Notes under the pieces: model-generated
What the model saw: only the letters and a program-made list of their open reading frames with translations
Database searches by the model: none
Told to the model about the DNA's origin: nothing
Program-made: the position numbers and the translations under genes
DNA from: Pyropia yezoensis
Lineage: Eukaryota > Rhodophyta > Bangiophyceae > Bangiales > Bangiaceae
Length of the DNA stretch: 64,000 nucleotides
Assembly: GCA_009829735.1 (NCBI GenBank)
Contig: CM020620.1
Coordinates: 19,256,020 to 19,320,019 of the forward strand
Direction: 5' to 3'
Part shown: positions 52,101 to 61,887 of the stretch, one piece after another
How the letters are laid out: each line of letters starts with the position of its first letter
Position numbering within the stretch: the stretch's first letter is position 1

Positions 52101-53651
52101 GCGCGGCGGTCTCCCCACCGCAGGGGTTCTGCATGCGGCGATGTCACCGCCGCCGAGCGCCGCCTCCTCCTCGCCAGCATTCCCCCATCGTCGCCAGTGA
52201 GCCGCGCGCAGTGGCCGCCGGGGGTGGCCCCCGCGGGTGGGGGGGACCCCGCCGACGCCGAGCTTCCGTCGCCGCTGCGTGTGCCGCCGCGCGCGACGCC
52301 TGCGGCGGCGGCGGCTGCGGCATGCCGACGGCGCCTCGCCGCCGCCCCGGATGCCCCGCCCCCGTGCGCACCCGCGGGTGCACGGCGTGGTGCCCCCACC
52401 CGCCGGTGCGCCATCCCTGCCATCGCCACGCCAGCCGCGGGGCCCGTCGCCGGTGCGGGGGCGGACTACCGGCGCCGCCGCCGCCTCCGCCGCCCGCCGA
52501 TCGCACTGCCGGTCGGCGGCGTTTGGGCACCTTGCGGGGGTATTGTGCACCGCGTGGCGACACGGGCGATGGCGCTAGCGCTGGCGGCGCAGCTGGCCGC
52601 GTGGGCGGGAGGGGGGGGGGGTGGTGGCGGTGGCGCCGCCGCCGACGCCGCCGCGGGCTTGCAGCGATGACGAGAAGGCGGGGGGGGAGGAGGGGTTCCG
52701 TCCTCTGCCACCGCCGCCGCCGCCGCTGGTGCGGCCACCATCCCCGCTACCGCGGACGCTGCCGTTGCCGCCACCGATGCGGGGGTGGTGGCCCCTCGCA
52801 TTGCCGTTTGCGGCGGCGGCGGGAAGCCTTCACCCTTTCCCCCTACGGTGGGGCTCCCCCCCTGCGAAGCCGCCTCCGCGGCGGCCGCGGCGGCCGTGGC
52901 AGCAGCGGTGGGGGTGGTGCTGCGCGGTGCCACCGCCGGTCGGGGTGCCACGGCCACCGTCCACGCCGCCAGGCAGCGGCGCCTGGCCGCCGCTGAGGTC
53001 ACCGCCCTCGTTGCAGCCGTGCGCGAAAGGCGAGCGGGGGGAGAGGGCTTGCCACAGGCTCGGCACTTTCGCGTCGACGGGTGCGTTTTCTTTGTGCACG
53101 GCATGGTGATGGCTGCAGGCGCTGGTGAGTATCTGGTTGTGGAGCCGCCCGCGCCGCCGGCGAGCACGGCTGCGGTGGTGGGGGCGGTGGCGGGGGCGGT
53201 GGTGGCGGCGGCGGTGCCGCCGCCGCCGCGCCCACCGCAGGTGGGAGGCGTGAAAGTTTTGCGTTTCATCGTCCCCAACGTTGACCCGCCGTCCTGGCTG
53301 AGTCACGCTCCTCTGTGCTCACTCATGGCGGCAGCTGCCGCCTCGGCCACGGCGGAGCCCCCCCCAGGACGGTGCCCCCCCCACGCCGACAAACGCACCC
53401 GGCCTGCGCGCCGTAGCGGTAGTGGGGCTGGGCTTGGCCGCCGCCGCCAGGTAGCCGGTTGGACAGAACGTTGCCGCGGGGGGCAATGGGGCGGGGGACA
53501 TTTCTGCTGGTGCACGACGCGGAGGGTGGGGGGAGCTGGCCTCCCGCCGCCGCCGCTTATTACCCCTTGTACCCACCATTCGACGATGCTGGAGGTATGC
53601 CAGTCAGGCCCGTTCGCAGTTCCGCTTCGTATAAACATAACGTCGCTCTGA
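49182..53651 (+). CDS. Very long low-complexity gene, unknown function, broken at G-runs
   Basis: Coding-like sequence runs from about 49182 (no ATG in frame; start unknown) to a stop at 53649-53651 but changes frame at homopolymers: frame 0 to about 50025, frame 2 to about 50570 (SLTDVRVEFVVPSPAAMHG), frame 0 to about 52600, frame 1 (ACSDDEKAGGEEGF) then frame 0 from about 52700 (VVLRGATAGRGATATVHAAR, HFRVDGCVFFVHGMVMAAG). A motif W-(G/A)-VPLPGG-(P/D)-LL occurs twice (about 50300 and 51510) and an Asp-Ser dipeptide run lies at 51885-51965. Ala, Gly, Pro and Arg dominate. A hydrophobic LPLVTAAIVLAASA near the start might be a signal segment. It may be one gene with base-call errors, or more than one. 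Confidence 0.4.
51885..51965 (+). repeat. Asp-Ser coding hexanucleotide repeat (gacagc/gacagt)n
   Basis: About 13 units of gacag(c/t) encoding an acidic Asp-Ser stretch in the long frame. Confidence 0.85.
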
Positions 53652-54064
53652 TTGGTCGAACGCGTTATACGGGCGTTATAACATTTTCTGCGCTACGCTG
53701 CCTCGTCTTGGGGCACCGCGTAGTCATTGCAGTGGGCGCCCCCCCATCCACACCGGGGAGGACGTGCAGCTATCGCGGCTTGAACGCCAGGAAGCGGTCA
53801 AGGGGGTGCTCGCGCCACCCGCTATGGTATATCTTTGTGCATCTGGGCCTCAAGCGTTTGTCTCTTCCCTGAAGCACTCCGTGTCCGCCCGGCCCCCACA
53901 GTGTGGCCGCCCATGGGGGCTCCCTTGCCCCGCAGACAGCGGGAAATAGACCGGTGCAATCCATTCCGTGGTGCGGCTCAGCAATGGCGGGAGCCCGCTC
54001 CTATGGAGCCCGCGCTCCCTTTTCGGCTATAAACGGCGCGTGCAAGAGCCCTACTGGCCATATA

Positions 54065-54516
54065 TTGCAGTTCCCCGAATTTTGTCTCATGGAGACAAGA
54101 GCAACAGTGTGACAACAAGGCCATGAGCCAACCGCGTGCTGGGAGCTTGCAGTGGACCAATAGCGTGCTGTGGGGCTTTCCTGTTGATCAGGCGATGATT
54201 GGCTGCAGACGCGGCTGATCTGATACCGAACGCTGGTTGGTCGGGTAGCTGTTGTTTTCTCTCACGATCTCGGCGGATTTCCCTCTATCTCGGCCCGATC
54301 CACTCAAGAACACTGGGAGAGGTCGCGGCTGGTTCCTGCGATGCCTGTTCCCTCTTCGATGTGGGCAGAAATCTCGAGAAAGTCTCAGATCGCACTGTTT
54401 CAACACGAACGCGGAGCACTCATTGGCCAGTGGTGCGCCAACTGAGGCATGCCATTGGCCTGTTGTGGGCCTGTTGTTGTTATTGTCGCCATGAGACAAA
54501 ATTCGGGGTACTGCAA
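54065..54516. mobile_element. MITE-like element with TA target duplication (452 bp)
   Basis: Inverted termini TTGCAGT(T/A)CCCCG followed by AATTTTGTCTCATGG, 54065-54097 and complement about 54484-54516, flanked by TA (54063-54064, 54517-54518). Lower GC than the host. No transposase ORF. Confidence 0.75.
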
Positions 54517-54588
54517 TACTTCAACCGTTGGGGGAAAACCGCCCGAGTCCCAGCGCCGGTTTGTCCACAACTCAAGCACAGAAAGGTA

Positions 54589-55169
54589 CCTAAAGGTCTA
54601 TCTCATATAATAAGGCACACGAGATTTTTTTTTTCCCCGGCCGTACGCATGCGGCTCCTCGCTGGAAACCGGCCCATCGTTTTTCCACTTGTGCTGCGGA
54701 CATGAGAAAAATAAGAAGAGTCTCTGGAAACCCCCGTGCGAGAGCGAAGAGAGCTCGAAAGAAGCGCACGCTATAGTATTCAAAGTGGCATCTGGCCGAC
54801 GCTTCACTTTTCGACATCCCAGGTATCAACTGGTGCACGCTTTCGTTGGTCCTTTTTTGTGACCCTACTTGTAAAGCATGCAGAATGCGACCTTCTCGCG
54901 CGAAGAAGTCGCAGACGGCTCTCTCCCTGTCTCCGTGAGAGCACAGAGAAGTCTGAGAAGCCCTCAAAAACTGGACCCAATACTTTTGCCTTTTTGCTTG
55001 CGTTCGAGGATGACCCTGATGAGCAATGGCTTGAAGCGAAAGGGCAGTCCGTGAGCTGCTCTCTCTAGTGCAGCTGTGCTTTCCCCAGTGGCGTCTGTGG
55101 TTTCGAAAGTGCGCGTCAGTGAAGATGGACCTTCGCCACGTGCCTTATTAAATGAGATAGACCTTTAGA
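54589..55169. mobile_element. MITE-like element with TA target duplication (581 bp)
   Basis: Inverted termini (C/T)CTAAAGGTCTATCTCAT then (A/T)TAATAAGGCAC, 54589-54618 and complement about 55140-55169, flanked by TA (54587-54588, 55170-55171). Differs in sequence from the element at 54065. A 110-codon plus ORF (54736-55068) has no recognisable features. Both ends sit beside A/T runs (54624-54633, 55173-55181). Confidence 0.75.
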
Positions 55170-55689
55170 TACAAAAAAAAAGCAGGAAAGAAATTTGGAG
55201 ACAATGTCAATGACATCCGCGCCTCATCCATCACGAAACGCTGCGACCGTGAAGGATCAAGGGGGAGATGTGGAAACCACAGCATCGCGGATCTCCGACT
55301 TTCTTCGCAAGAGCTCGCGAAGGTAGTGTGCGGATTCGCGAAGGTACATCAGCCAATGGGATGTGTGCTCAAGAGGTGTATATTGAGGGTGTTTGAAAAA
55401 AGAGATGTGTCTGTGATTGAACCCCGGTTCTTCAAGGTGGTTGTAACTAGGCTACCTAGCCACCGCCGTCCCCGCCACCTCCACCCCCCCCCCGGCGCAC
55501 TTCATACCTGGTTTATTTTTGTGGCCCAATTCCAGTCTCCACAGTACCCCGCAAGCCACCCCCGCGCTGCAGCATGCGCTTCCAGCTTTCCTGCGCTGCA
55601 TATGCACCTCCCCCTTACCCCACATAGTAGCTGCACACTCGCCGCTGTTGTTTCCGTGCTCCGCGCGGCGCCAAGAACGCTGGTCATGG
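55170..55689. other. Lower-GC spacer, no supported gene
   Basis: Short ORFs only; contains a C-run at 55485-55493. Confidence 0.35.
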
Positions 55690-56012
55690 AAGACTGTAGC
55701 CAGGCGGGCCGAAAAGGACCCCGAAAGAGACTGTAGCCAGACGGCCTGGATGGGCGCGGCCGCGCCGGAACAGTTTAATAATAAATGAACTGTATGCTGA
55801 TCACCGGTCCCGCCGTAGCCAGGCGGGCCTAAAGGTCCTGGAAGACCGTAGCCAGGCGGGCCGAAAGGACCTCCAGAAAGACCGTAGCCAGGCGGCCTGG
55901 ATGGGCGCTGCCGCGCTGGAACAGTTTAATAATAAATGATCTGTATGCTGATCACCGGTCCCGCCGTAGCCAGGCGGGCCTAAAGGTCCTGGAAGACCGC
56001 AGCCAGGCGGAA
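55690..56012 (+). repeat. Tandem repeat, about 151-bp unit, just over two copies
   Basis: Units contain several ccgtagccaggcgggcc words with aaaggacc or aaaggtcct spacers and an AT-rich segment cagtttaataataaatga at 55771 and 55922 (151 bp apart). The aataaa within it is polyadenylation-like. Confidence 0.85.
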
Positions 56013-57350
56013 AGAGGGTGACGGGGGCGGAGCAGATGACGGATGGAGAAGTTGGGGCGGGGCTGGTGAGGGGGGCCTGGGGGGGGCAGCAGTACGCGAG
56101 CATTGGCGGCGACCTCACCCTGCCGGCCAGCAGACGCGGGCTGACGCCACGATACCAGGAGGTTGTGTCGGATAGGGGCGGGGACAGAGTCCAGGCTCTG
56201 GGCTGCCCGTTCGCGGCATCAAGTACATATGTACTGGGCGGAGAAAACCATACATAAGTTCAGATCCACACAATCTGCCTTCGGCCTCGCGAGGCTGCGG
56301 TTCCTTCGGCGCTCGCGAAGCTGTGGTTTCCCTGGTTGCAAGGGGCTCGTCGCCCGCCACCGGCCGCGGCCACCGCCCCTCCGCTGTGCTCCTCTGGCGT
56401 GTTCCGCGGCGCGCGATCGAGAAGGCCGAGCTACGGCACGCGGCTATCTACCTTCCCCAACCCCCGGCTCCCCCTCCTCACCCCCCTCCCCCCTGGGCCC
56501 AGGGCCCCACACCAACGCTTTCCGGGGGGGGCACTGTCCCCGGCCCTGCCACGGCGCACGGGCACCAGACGCCGCGCGGGGACGGCGGGGACGCGCCCCG
56601 ACGCCGCCTCACCCCCCCCCCCCCCCCCCCCCCCCCCGCCCCGGTGCAGCCGATGCGGGCGGCGGCTCCCGCGTGGCCGCCGCGGGCCGCCCCCGTCGCC
56701 GCCGCGGTGACGGCGGCGCCCCGCTCGCGGACCGGCCGACCAGACCCCCCCCCCCCCCCCAGCCACGCGGCCGCTGCGACGCGGCCACGAGGCTCGCCGC
56801 GGACGCCCCTTGTCGGCCGCCCCCCCCCCCCCCCCCCCTCGCCGGTGCTCCCCGGCGGGGCGCCGCGCCGCCGCGCCGCCGCTGCCGCCGCTGTTGGCGT
56901 CCCCACCGACGCGGTTGGGGACGCCAACCGCCGTTGCCGTCGCCGACGCCGACGCTGACGCGGCTGCGCTCCCCACCGCTGCCGCGGCTGCTACCTACCC
57001 ACGGGCGGCCGTCGCCCCTCCGCCCTGGCCATTGGCCACCCCCGCCCCCTGCCCGTCGCCACCACCCCCCTGCCCATCGGCGCCCGCCTCCTTGCCCGTC
57101 GCCACTCGCCGCCCGCCGCCAAGTCGGTAGCTGACGCCGCCGGCGCACCCGCCACTCCCCGCTAGCCGTGCTGCCCGGCTGACCAGCAGGGGGCCCTGCC
57201 CCCCCCTCCCGCCTTCCCGGGTGCATCGTTCCCCATTCCCTCTGCTTTTTCCCTCACCCTTCCGCCGCCCTCCTCCCCATTCCTTCCCTCCCTCTCCTCC
57301 CGACTCCCCTTTCCACCGCCCCTCCCTTTTGCTGCCTGCCCGCCGCGGCG
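56013..57350. other. GC-rich low-complexity region upstream of the protease gene
   Basis: Several C-runs of 14-25 bases (56609-56638, 56747-56760, 56820-56838) and overlapping Pro/Ala/Arg ORFs on both strands; I cannot separate coding from non-coding here. The last 150 bp before 57351 are pyrimidine-rich, like leaders of other genes in the window. Confidence 0.4.
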
Positions 57351-57509
57351 ATGGGCATGCCGCGGCAACGGCTGGGCGGTCGCCTCCCCAACAGCCGCCG
57401 TCGGGGCGATTGCGCCCTCCCCCTGCGGCGCCGCCTCCCGCTGCTGCTGCTGCTCTGGCTACGGCTGCTCGCTGTGGTGGCGGGCGCCACAGTTGGGGTG
57501 GTGGCCCCT

Positions 57510-57545
<36 letters not shown>

Positions 57546-59614
57546 GCACCTGCGGCGGCGTTGGCGTCGGCGGCGACCGCGACGGGCACGGCGGCGGCGG
57601 TGGCCGCAGCGGCGGTGGCGGCGGCAGCGGCGGCATCTGTGGCGGGCCGGCTGCCCCCAACGGCCGGGCGGCAGCTGGTGCCGCCGACCATCACCCGCCC
57701 GTGCGTTGGCTCGCCGACGGTGGTCCGCCGCACCTGCCCGTGTCACCTCCGATGGGTGCTGGTGGGGGGCGCCCCCGCCGGGGCCCCCCCCCCCGACGCC
57801 TCCTGGTCCATCACCCTCGCCCCGGTGCGCGCCGCCGGCGAGTCGCCGGCGCGCCTCGCGGCGCGGGCCGCCGCGCTGCGCGGCTTGAGCCGGCGGGGGG
57901 TGTGCTGGACCAGCGGGTGCCACCCCTTCCGCCGGGCACGGCGCCCCCCTACTTTGTGCCCATCCCGGTGGGGGTGGTCAACTGGACCGCCTCGTCGTCG
58001 GGCGCAGGTGGAGCTCCCAATACCTTCGTGTCGACGGCGGGCGAGACGGAAGTGGTCGTTGGCCTGGAGGGGGGGGGCACCTCTGGACCGTCTTCGTGTG
58101 GGGCGACCCTGCTTGTGCGCCTCCAGTCCCTTGCACCGGCATGCCCGGTGCGTTGCATTGACGCGTCGGGCGACTGCGGGGGGCGCCAGGGGGGCGGCCT
58201 GGTGCAGCCAGTGGCCAGGGTGCCGTCCGCCAAGCCTGCCTCTGCCGCCGTCGCCACCACCGCCGCCCCCTCCCAACAAGCAGGCACCCCCGGGCGGCGA
58301 CGCGCCGCCGTCTCTGCCCTCACCCGGGCGGCGCCTCAAAGTGATGCGGTGGGGGTGATGGCGCGCCAGCGGTCGACACTGCCGCTCGCCTCCCTCCCCG
58401 CTCCAGAGGCACGCGTGGTGGGCGGGCGGCCGTTGGGGCTCCCGGAGCAGCGGCTCCTCGTCTTCATGGTCGACGCAAACGGCTCGGTGTGCAGCGGCTC
58501 AGTCATCTCCGCCACCCACGTCCTCACCGCCGCCCACTGCGCGGTGGCCGTCAGCAGCACGGTGTACGTGGGTGGGTCTGGCGCCTCGGCGTCGGCGCGC
58601 GGTACTCCCCACACCGTCTCCCGCTTTGTTCCGCACCCGCTCTTTACTCTGGACACGGGCCTCCACGACGTGGCGGTGGTGGAGCTGGCCACCCCGGTCC
58701 GCTCTCCCGCTGGTGAAGTGCCCGTGATGGTGCTCCCGAGGCCTGGCACGGGGCCGCTTGTCGGCTCGTACGCCCGTGCTGCGGGTTATGGCAAGGTGGA
58801 TGAGAACCTTCTCCTAGACCCGGTCGACGCGGCGCTCCTCTCTGTGGACATCCCCGTTCTGGCAAAGCCCGTGTGCCTGGCCGCCCGCCGCCGGGCCGCG
58901 GCGGGGGCCCCCCTGACCGACTTGGACGCCCGAATCGGCAACCCGGTCCTGCTGTGCGCCGGCTACCTCGACGGCGGCTGCGACACGTGCGCGGGCGACA
59001 GCGGCGGCCCCCTGTACCAGACCGTGACGCGGGTAGTGGCGGGGATGGAGGTCCCGTCGACCGTGCAGGTCGGCGTCACGTCCTGTGGGGACGGCTGTGC
59101 CAACGTTGACCAGCCAGGGGTGTACACCCTCGTGGCGCCCCACACAGACTGGATTGAGGGGGTCATGGCGAGCGGCAGCGCGGCTGGCGACGGCGTCAAC
59201 GGTGGCGGGGGACAAGGGGAAGGGAGCGCAGGTTCCGCGACTGGGGGGAATGGCGGGGGAGCGGGTGGGGTCACCCCCGGCCGCCTCACCGGTTCCGTCC
59301 CCGTCGGTGCGCCCGACGGTGGTGGGGCCGACGCTGCCGGCCCGCCTGCCAACGGCTCCTCGCCCGCCCCCGACGGCGGCGTCGCTGGGCGTGCACCACC
59401 TGACGCAGGGGCGGGAGGGGGTGACACCAGCGGCGGCGACAGCGGCAGCAGCATCGGCAGCAACGACGGCGGTGGCGCCGCGTGGTGGGTGATTGCCTTA
59501 TCCGCTGGCTGCGCCATCCTGGGCGTGACGGCGGTGGTTGTGGCCGGTGTGCTCTTGCACAGGCGCCAGCAGGCAAAGGGCAGCAGTCTCCGGCCAAGTG
59601 GGGGCGATCCGTAA
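57351..59614 (+). CDS. Secreted or membrane-anchored trypsin-like serine protease (S1 family)
   Basis: ATG 57351 gives a basic start and a signal peptide (RRRLPLLLLLWLRLLAVVAG). A frame change (0 to 2) is needed near 57893-57898 in a run of six G, so the listed gene is one base off from an open frame. A Cys-containing Ala-rich N-terminal region is followed by the S1 domain from RVVGG (58412): His at 58535-58537 (TAAHC), Asp at 58667-58669 (HDVAVVEL), Ser at 59000-59002 (CAGDSGGPL), and an Asp six residues before the Ser, which predicts cleavage after Arg/Lys. The usual SWG at the S1 pocket reads SCG. A Gly/Ser/Pro linker then leads to one transmembrane helix (WWVIALSAGCAILGVTAVVV) and a short basic tail, stop at 59614. 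RVVGG suggests zymogen cleavage. It is likely exported, with the catalytic domain outside. Confidence 0.85.
57493..57560 (+). repeat. (GCG)n microsatellite
   Basis: About 12 units of gcg/gcggcg encoding an alanine run downstream of the signal peptide. Confidence 0.85.
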
Positions 59615-60016
59615 CAGGTCAAGGGTATATCTGTGGCCGCGTCGGTGTACGGAGGAGGTGGGGGTGGGGGTGGGGGGGGGGGGGGGTGGGGACCCCGTCG
59701 TCCCCTCACTTTACTTTGAGGGTGGTCGCGTACTGACTAACATGACTCTAGCTTGACGGTGACGAGCACGCCAGCACAGCGGGGGCGGCGTTGAACATAT
59801 GACTACGTAGGAGTTGGTCTCGTCTGTTACATACCCATCCGTGGCTGCACCTCACCAGACGGCAGCCCTCACAGATGTCAGGGATGAGCTTGCTCAGCCA
59901 AACTTGCATTGCCAGCCCCCACCACCACTCCCTCCCCCCCCCCTCCCCCCCCGCCCCGCCCTGCCCGCCCCCCCCCCGGGGCCTCCCCCCCGGCCTCCCC
60001 CAGACGTCCCTCTTAT
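59615..60016. other. Convergent intergenic region
   Basis: Between the protease stop and the minus-strand gene's stop. Contains a G-run (59670-59686) and C-runs (59930-59990). No gene seen. Confidence 0.4.
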
Positions 60017-60630
60017 TTACTTGCATTGCCCCCCAAAGGGCACGCCCACCTGCCGACAGCACTCGGTGAGGGTAAAAAAGGCGAGCTGCGTGGCCACCAC
60101 CCAGCACGCCCGCGGGCAGCACACCTCGTTGGCAAAGTTGAAAGCGCCGCTGGAGCACGTCCGCGGCGCCGCCGCGGCCGACACGGCCGCCGCCACCGCC
60201 GCGCCACGGCCAGCTGCACCGGCGGCGGGGGGGGCCACGACGGGGCGGCCGCCACCCCCACCCGCCGCCGCCGCCGCCGCCCCCCCTCCGTCCTGGGGCA
60301 CGCCCCCGCCCCCGGCAATGACCACCACCGCCGTCTTGCCCGCGTCCACGTCTGGCGTCACCACCCCGTGCGGGGGCGACCCCGCGCCGCCGCCACCCCC
60401 ACCGTCATCGCCGCCGCCCCCGCCGCCGCTGCCGGCACCGCCGCCATCGTCGCTCCCCCTCCCCCCCCCCCCCCCTGGGGGGGCGGCCCCCCCCCCCCCC
60501 CCCGACACGCGACCACCACCTGCACCGCCACCGCCACGAGCGACCGCCGCACCCGCGGGGAGGCGCAGCAGCGGGCGCGGCGCACCCGGCAGAGGCGGCG
60601 GCGGAAGCGGCGCATCCGCCGCCGCGGGCC

Positions 60631-60662
<32 letters not shown>

Positions 60663-60830
60663 CCGGGGGGCCCCCCGCGCCGGCCGCGCCGCCGGGGCAG
60701 CGGAGGGAGGCGAGCGCGTGGAGCGTCGTCTGGCAGTCGGACGGGCGGACGTTGCAGATGAGCGTCTGGGGCGGGGGGCCGTCGTAGACGTACTGGCGGG
60801 CGGGGAGGACCATCGAGGGGGGGGGGGGCC

Positions 60831-60882
<52 letters not shown>

Positions 60883-61035
60883 CGGCCACCCCGCCCCCAC
60901 GGCAGTGGTGGGCGCCGCCACGGCGGCGGTCCCCAGCGCGGACCCCATCACCGCCGCTGCCGCTGCCACCAGCATCGTGACGCCCAGGGGCGCGCCGCGG
61001 CACCGGCGGCGGCGGGGGGGGGGCGTGGCGGCCAT
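60017..61035 (-). CDS. Cys-rich secreted protein, unknown function, frame change inside
   Basis: ATG at 61035 gives a signal-like start (PLGVTMLVAAAAAVMGSALG), then a polyproline run encoded by a CGG microsatellite, then MVLPARQYVYDGPPPQTLIC and NVRPSDCQTTLHALASLRC. The frame must change in G-rich sequence near 60650 to reach the C-terminal frame VVTPDVDAGKTAVVVIAGGG and a Cys-rich end (CSSGAFNFANEVCCPRACWV, ECCRQVGVPFGGQC) with stop at 60017-60019. The last codons abut gtaaat, so a further exon is possible. Unknown family; likely extracellular. Confidence 0.5.
60826..60898 (+). repeat. (CGG)n microsatellite, about 20 units
   Basis: Nearly uninterrupted cggcgg repeats on the plus strand encoding polyproline in the minus-strand gene. 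Confidence 0.9.
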
Positions 61036-61698
61036 GGACGCGCGTGGCGTTTGGCCCAGACGCGCCGGCAAGAGTGGGGGGGGGGGGGGGGGGGGGGCGG
61101 CAACGGCCGCAGCGGTAGAGCAGCGGCAGAGGGCAACGGCAGCTCCAGCGGCAGCAGCTGGGGTAAACGTCGCGGCAGAGCGGCGGCGGGGGCGCCCGCC
61201 TCTTCTACGTACGTATGTACGCACGCTACCCCCCCACCCCCCCAAGGCGCACCGCCCTCTTTGCCCCACCGCAGACCACGGCGGGCGGGCTTGTCGCCCG
61301 CCCGCCCCCGCCACGCCGCCCGCCTCCCTGGCGCCCGCCCAGACCGGCCGGCAGGGGGCGGCAGGGGGGAAGGGGGTGGACGGACCACGTGGGGGGAGTG
61401 TGGCAGGCGTGGGGGAGGGGAGCGCGCAGCTGACCTGGTGCGCCCTCCCCCCCCCCCCGCGCGGGGGGCGGGCCGTCATGGGACCTTTTTCCACGCGCCC
61501 CCCCCCGCCCGCCGCGACCCCGCCTCCAGCCTGCCTGCTGGCCATCCCGCCCAGCCCCCAGGACGGCATCGCTACAACGACCGGTCGGCGGCGCCCAGCA
61601 GACGGGAGCCGCAGCCAGGGGGGGGGGTGCGTGGCAGCGTCCTCCCCTGTCACACCCCCCCCCCCCCCCCCCCCCCCTGCATTTTTGCGCACAACGAG

Positions 61699-61887
61699 GT
61701 GTCCCGGGGGCCGTTTGGGACTGAGAGCAATCCGGCGTTGATTGAGTCTGCCTTGGACGAGCGGATTGTGGGGTGCACGGGGCAGGCGGCGCCGGCCGAC
61801 CACGACCTGCACTGGCTGACGGTGAAGAAGGGCGAGCTCTGCACATGCCCGGTGTGTGGGCAGGTGTTTGCCTTGTCACCGCTATAG
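61699..61887 (+). CDS. cox5b: Cytochrome c oxidase subunit 5b, last exon (partial)
   Basis: Encodes VSRGPFGTESNPALIESALD, ERIVGCTG, DHDLHWLTVKKGELCTCPVC and GQVFALSPL with stop at 61885-61887. GPFGT, RIVGC, W-x6-G-E and CPxCG match the conserved C-terminal zinc domain of COX5B, a nuclear-coded subunit of mitochondrial complex IV. Zinc ligands visible: C of RIVGC and C-x2-C of CPVC; the second cysteine of the animal C-x-C is absent, as in plants. The exon is placed after an acceptor at 61697-61698 behind a 27-base C-run. The 5' exon(s) with the presequence and helical part were not found; a donor-like gtacgtatgt at 61208 may belong to one. Confidence 0.8.
   Translation: MSRGPFGTESNPALIESALDERIVGCTGQAAPADHDLHWLTVKKGELCTCPVCGQVFALSPL

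Noticed and set aside
55170..55690. Plus ORF 55326-55736 as a gene
   Set aside because: No features, ends in the tandem repeat, and composition matches the spacer.
60718..61887. Plus-strand ORF of 389 codons ending in the cox5b sequence as one exon
   Set aside because: Only the last 63 codons resemble COX5B. The rest is Arg/Gly/Pro read through CGG repeats and C-runs opposite another gene, so it is intron or antisense.
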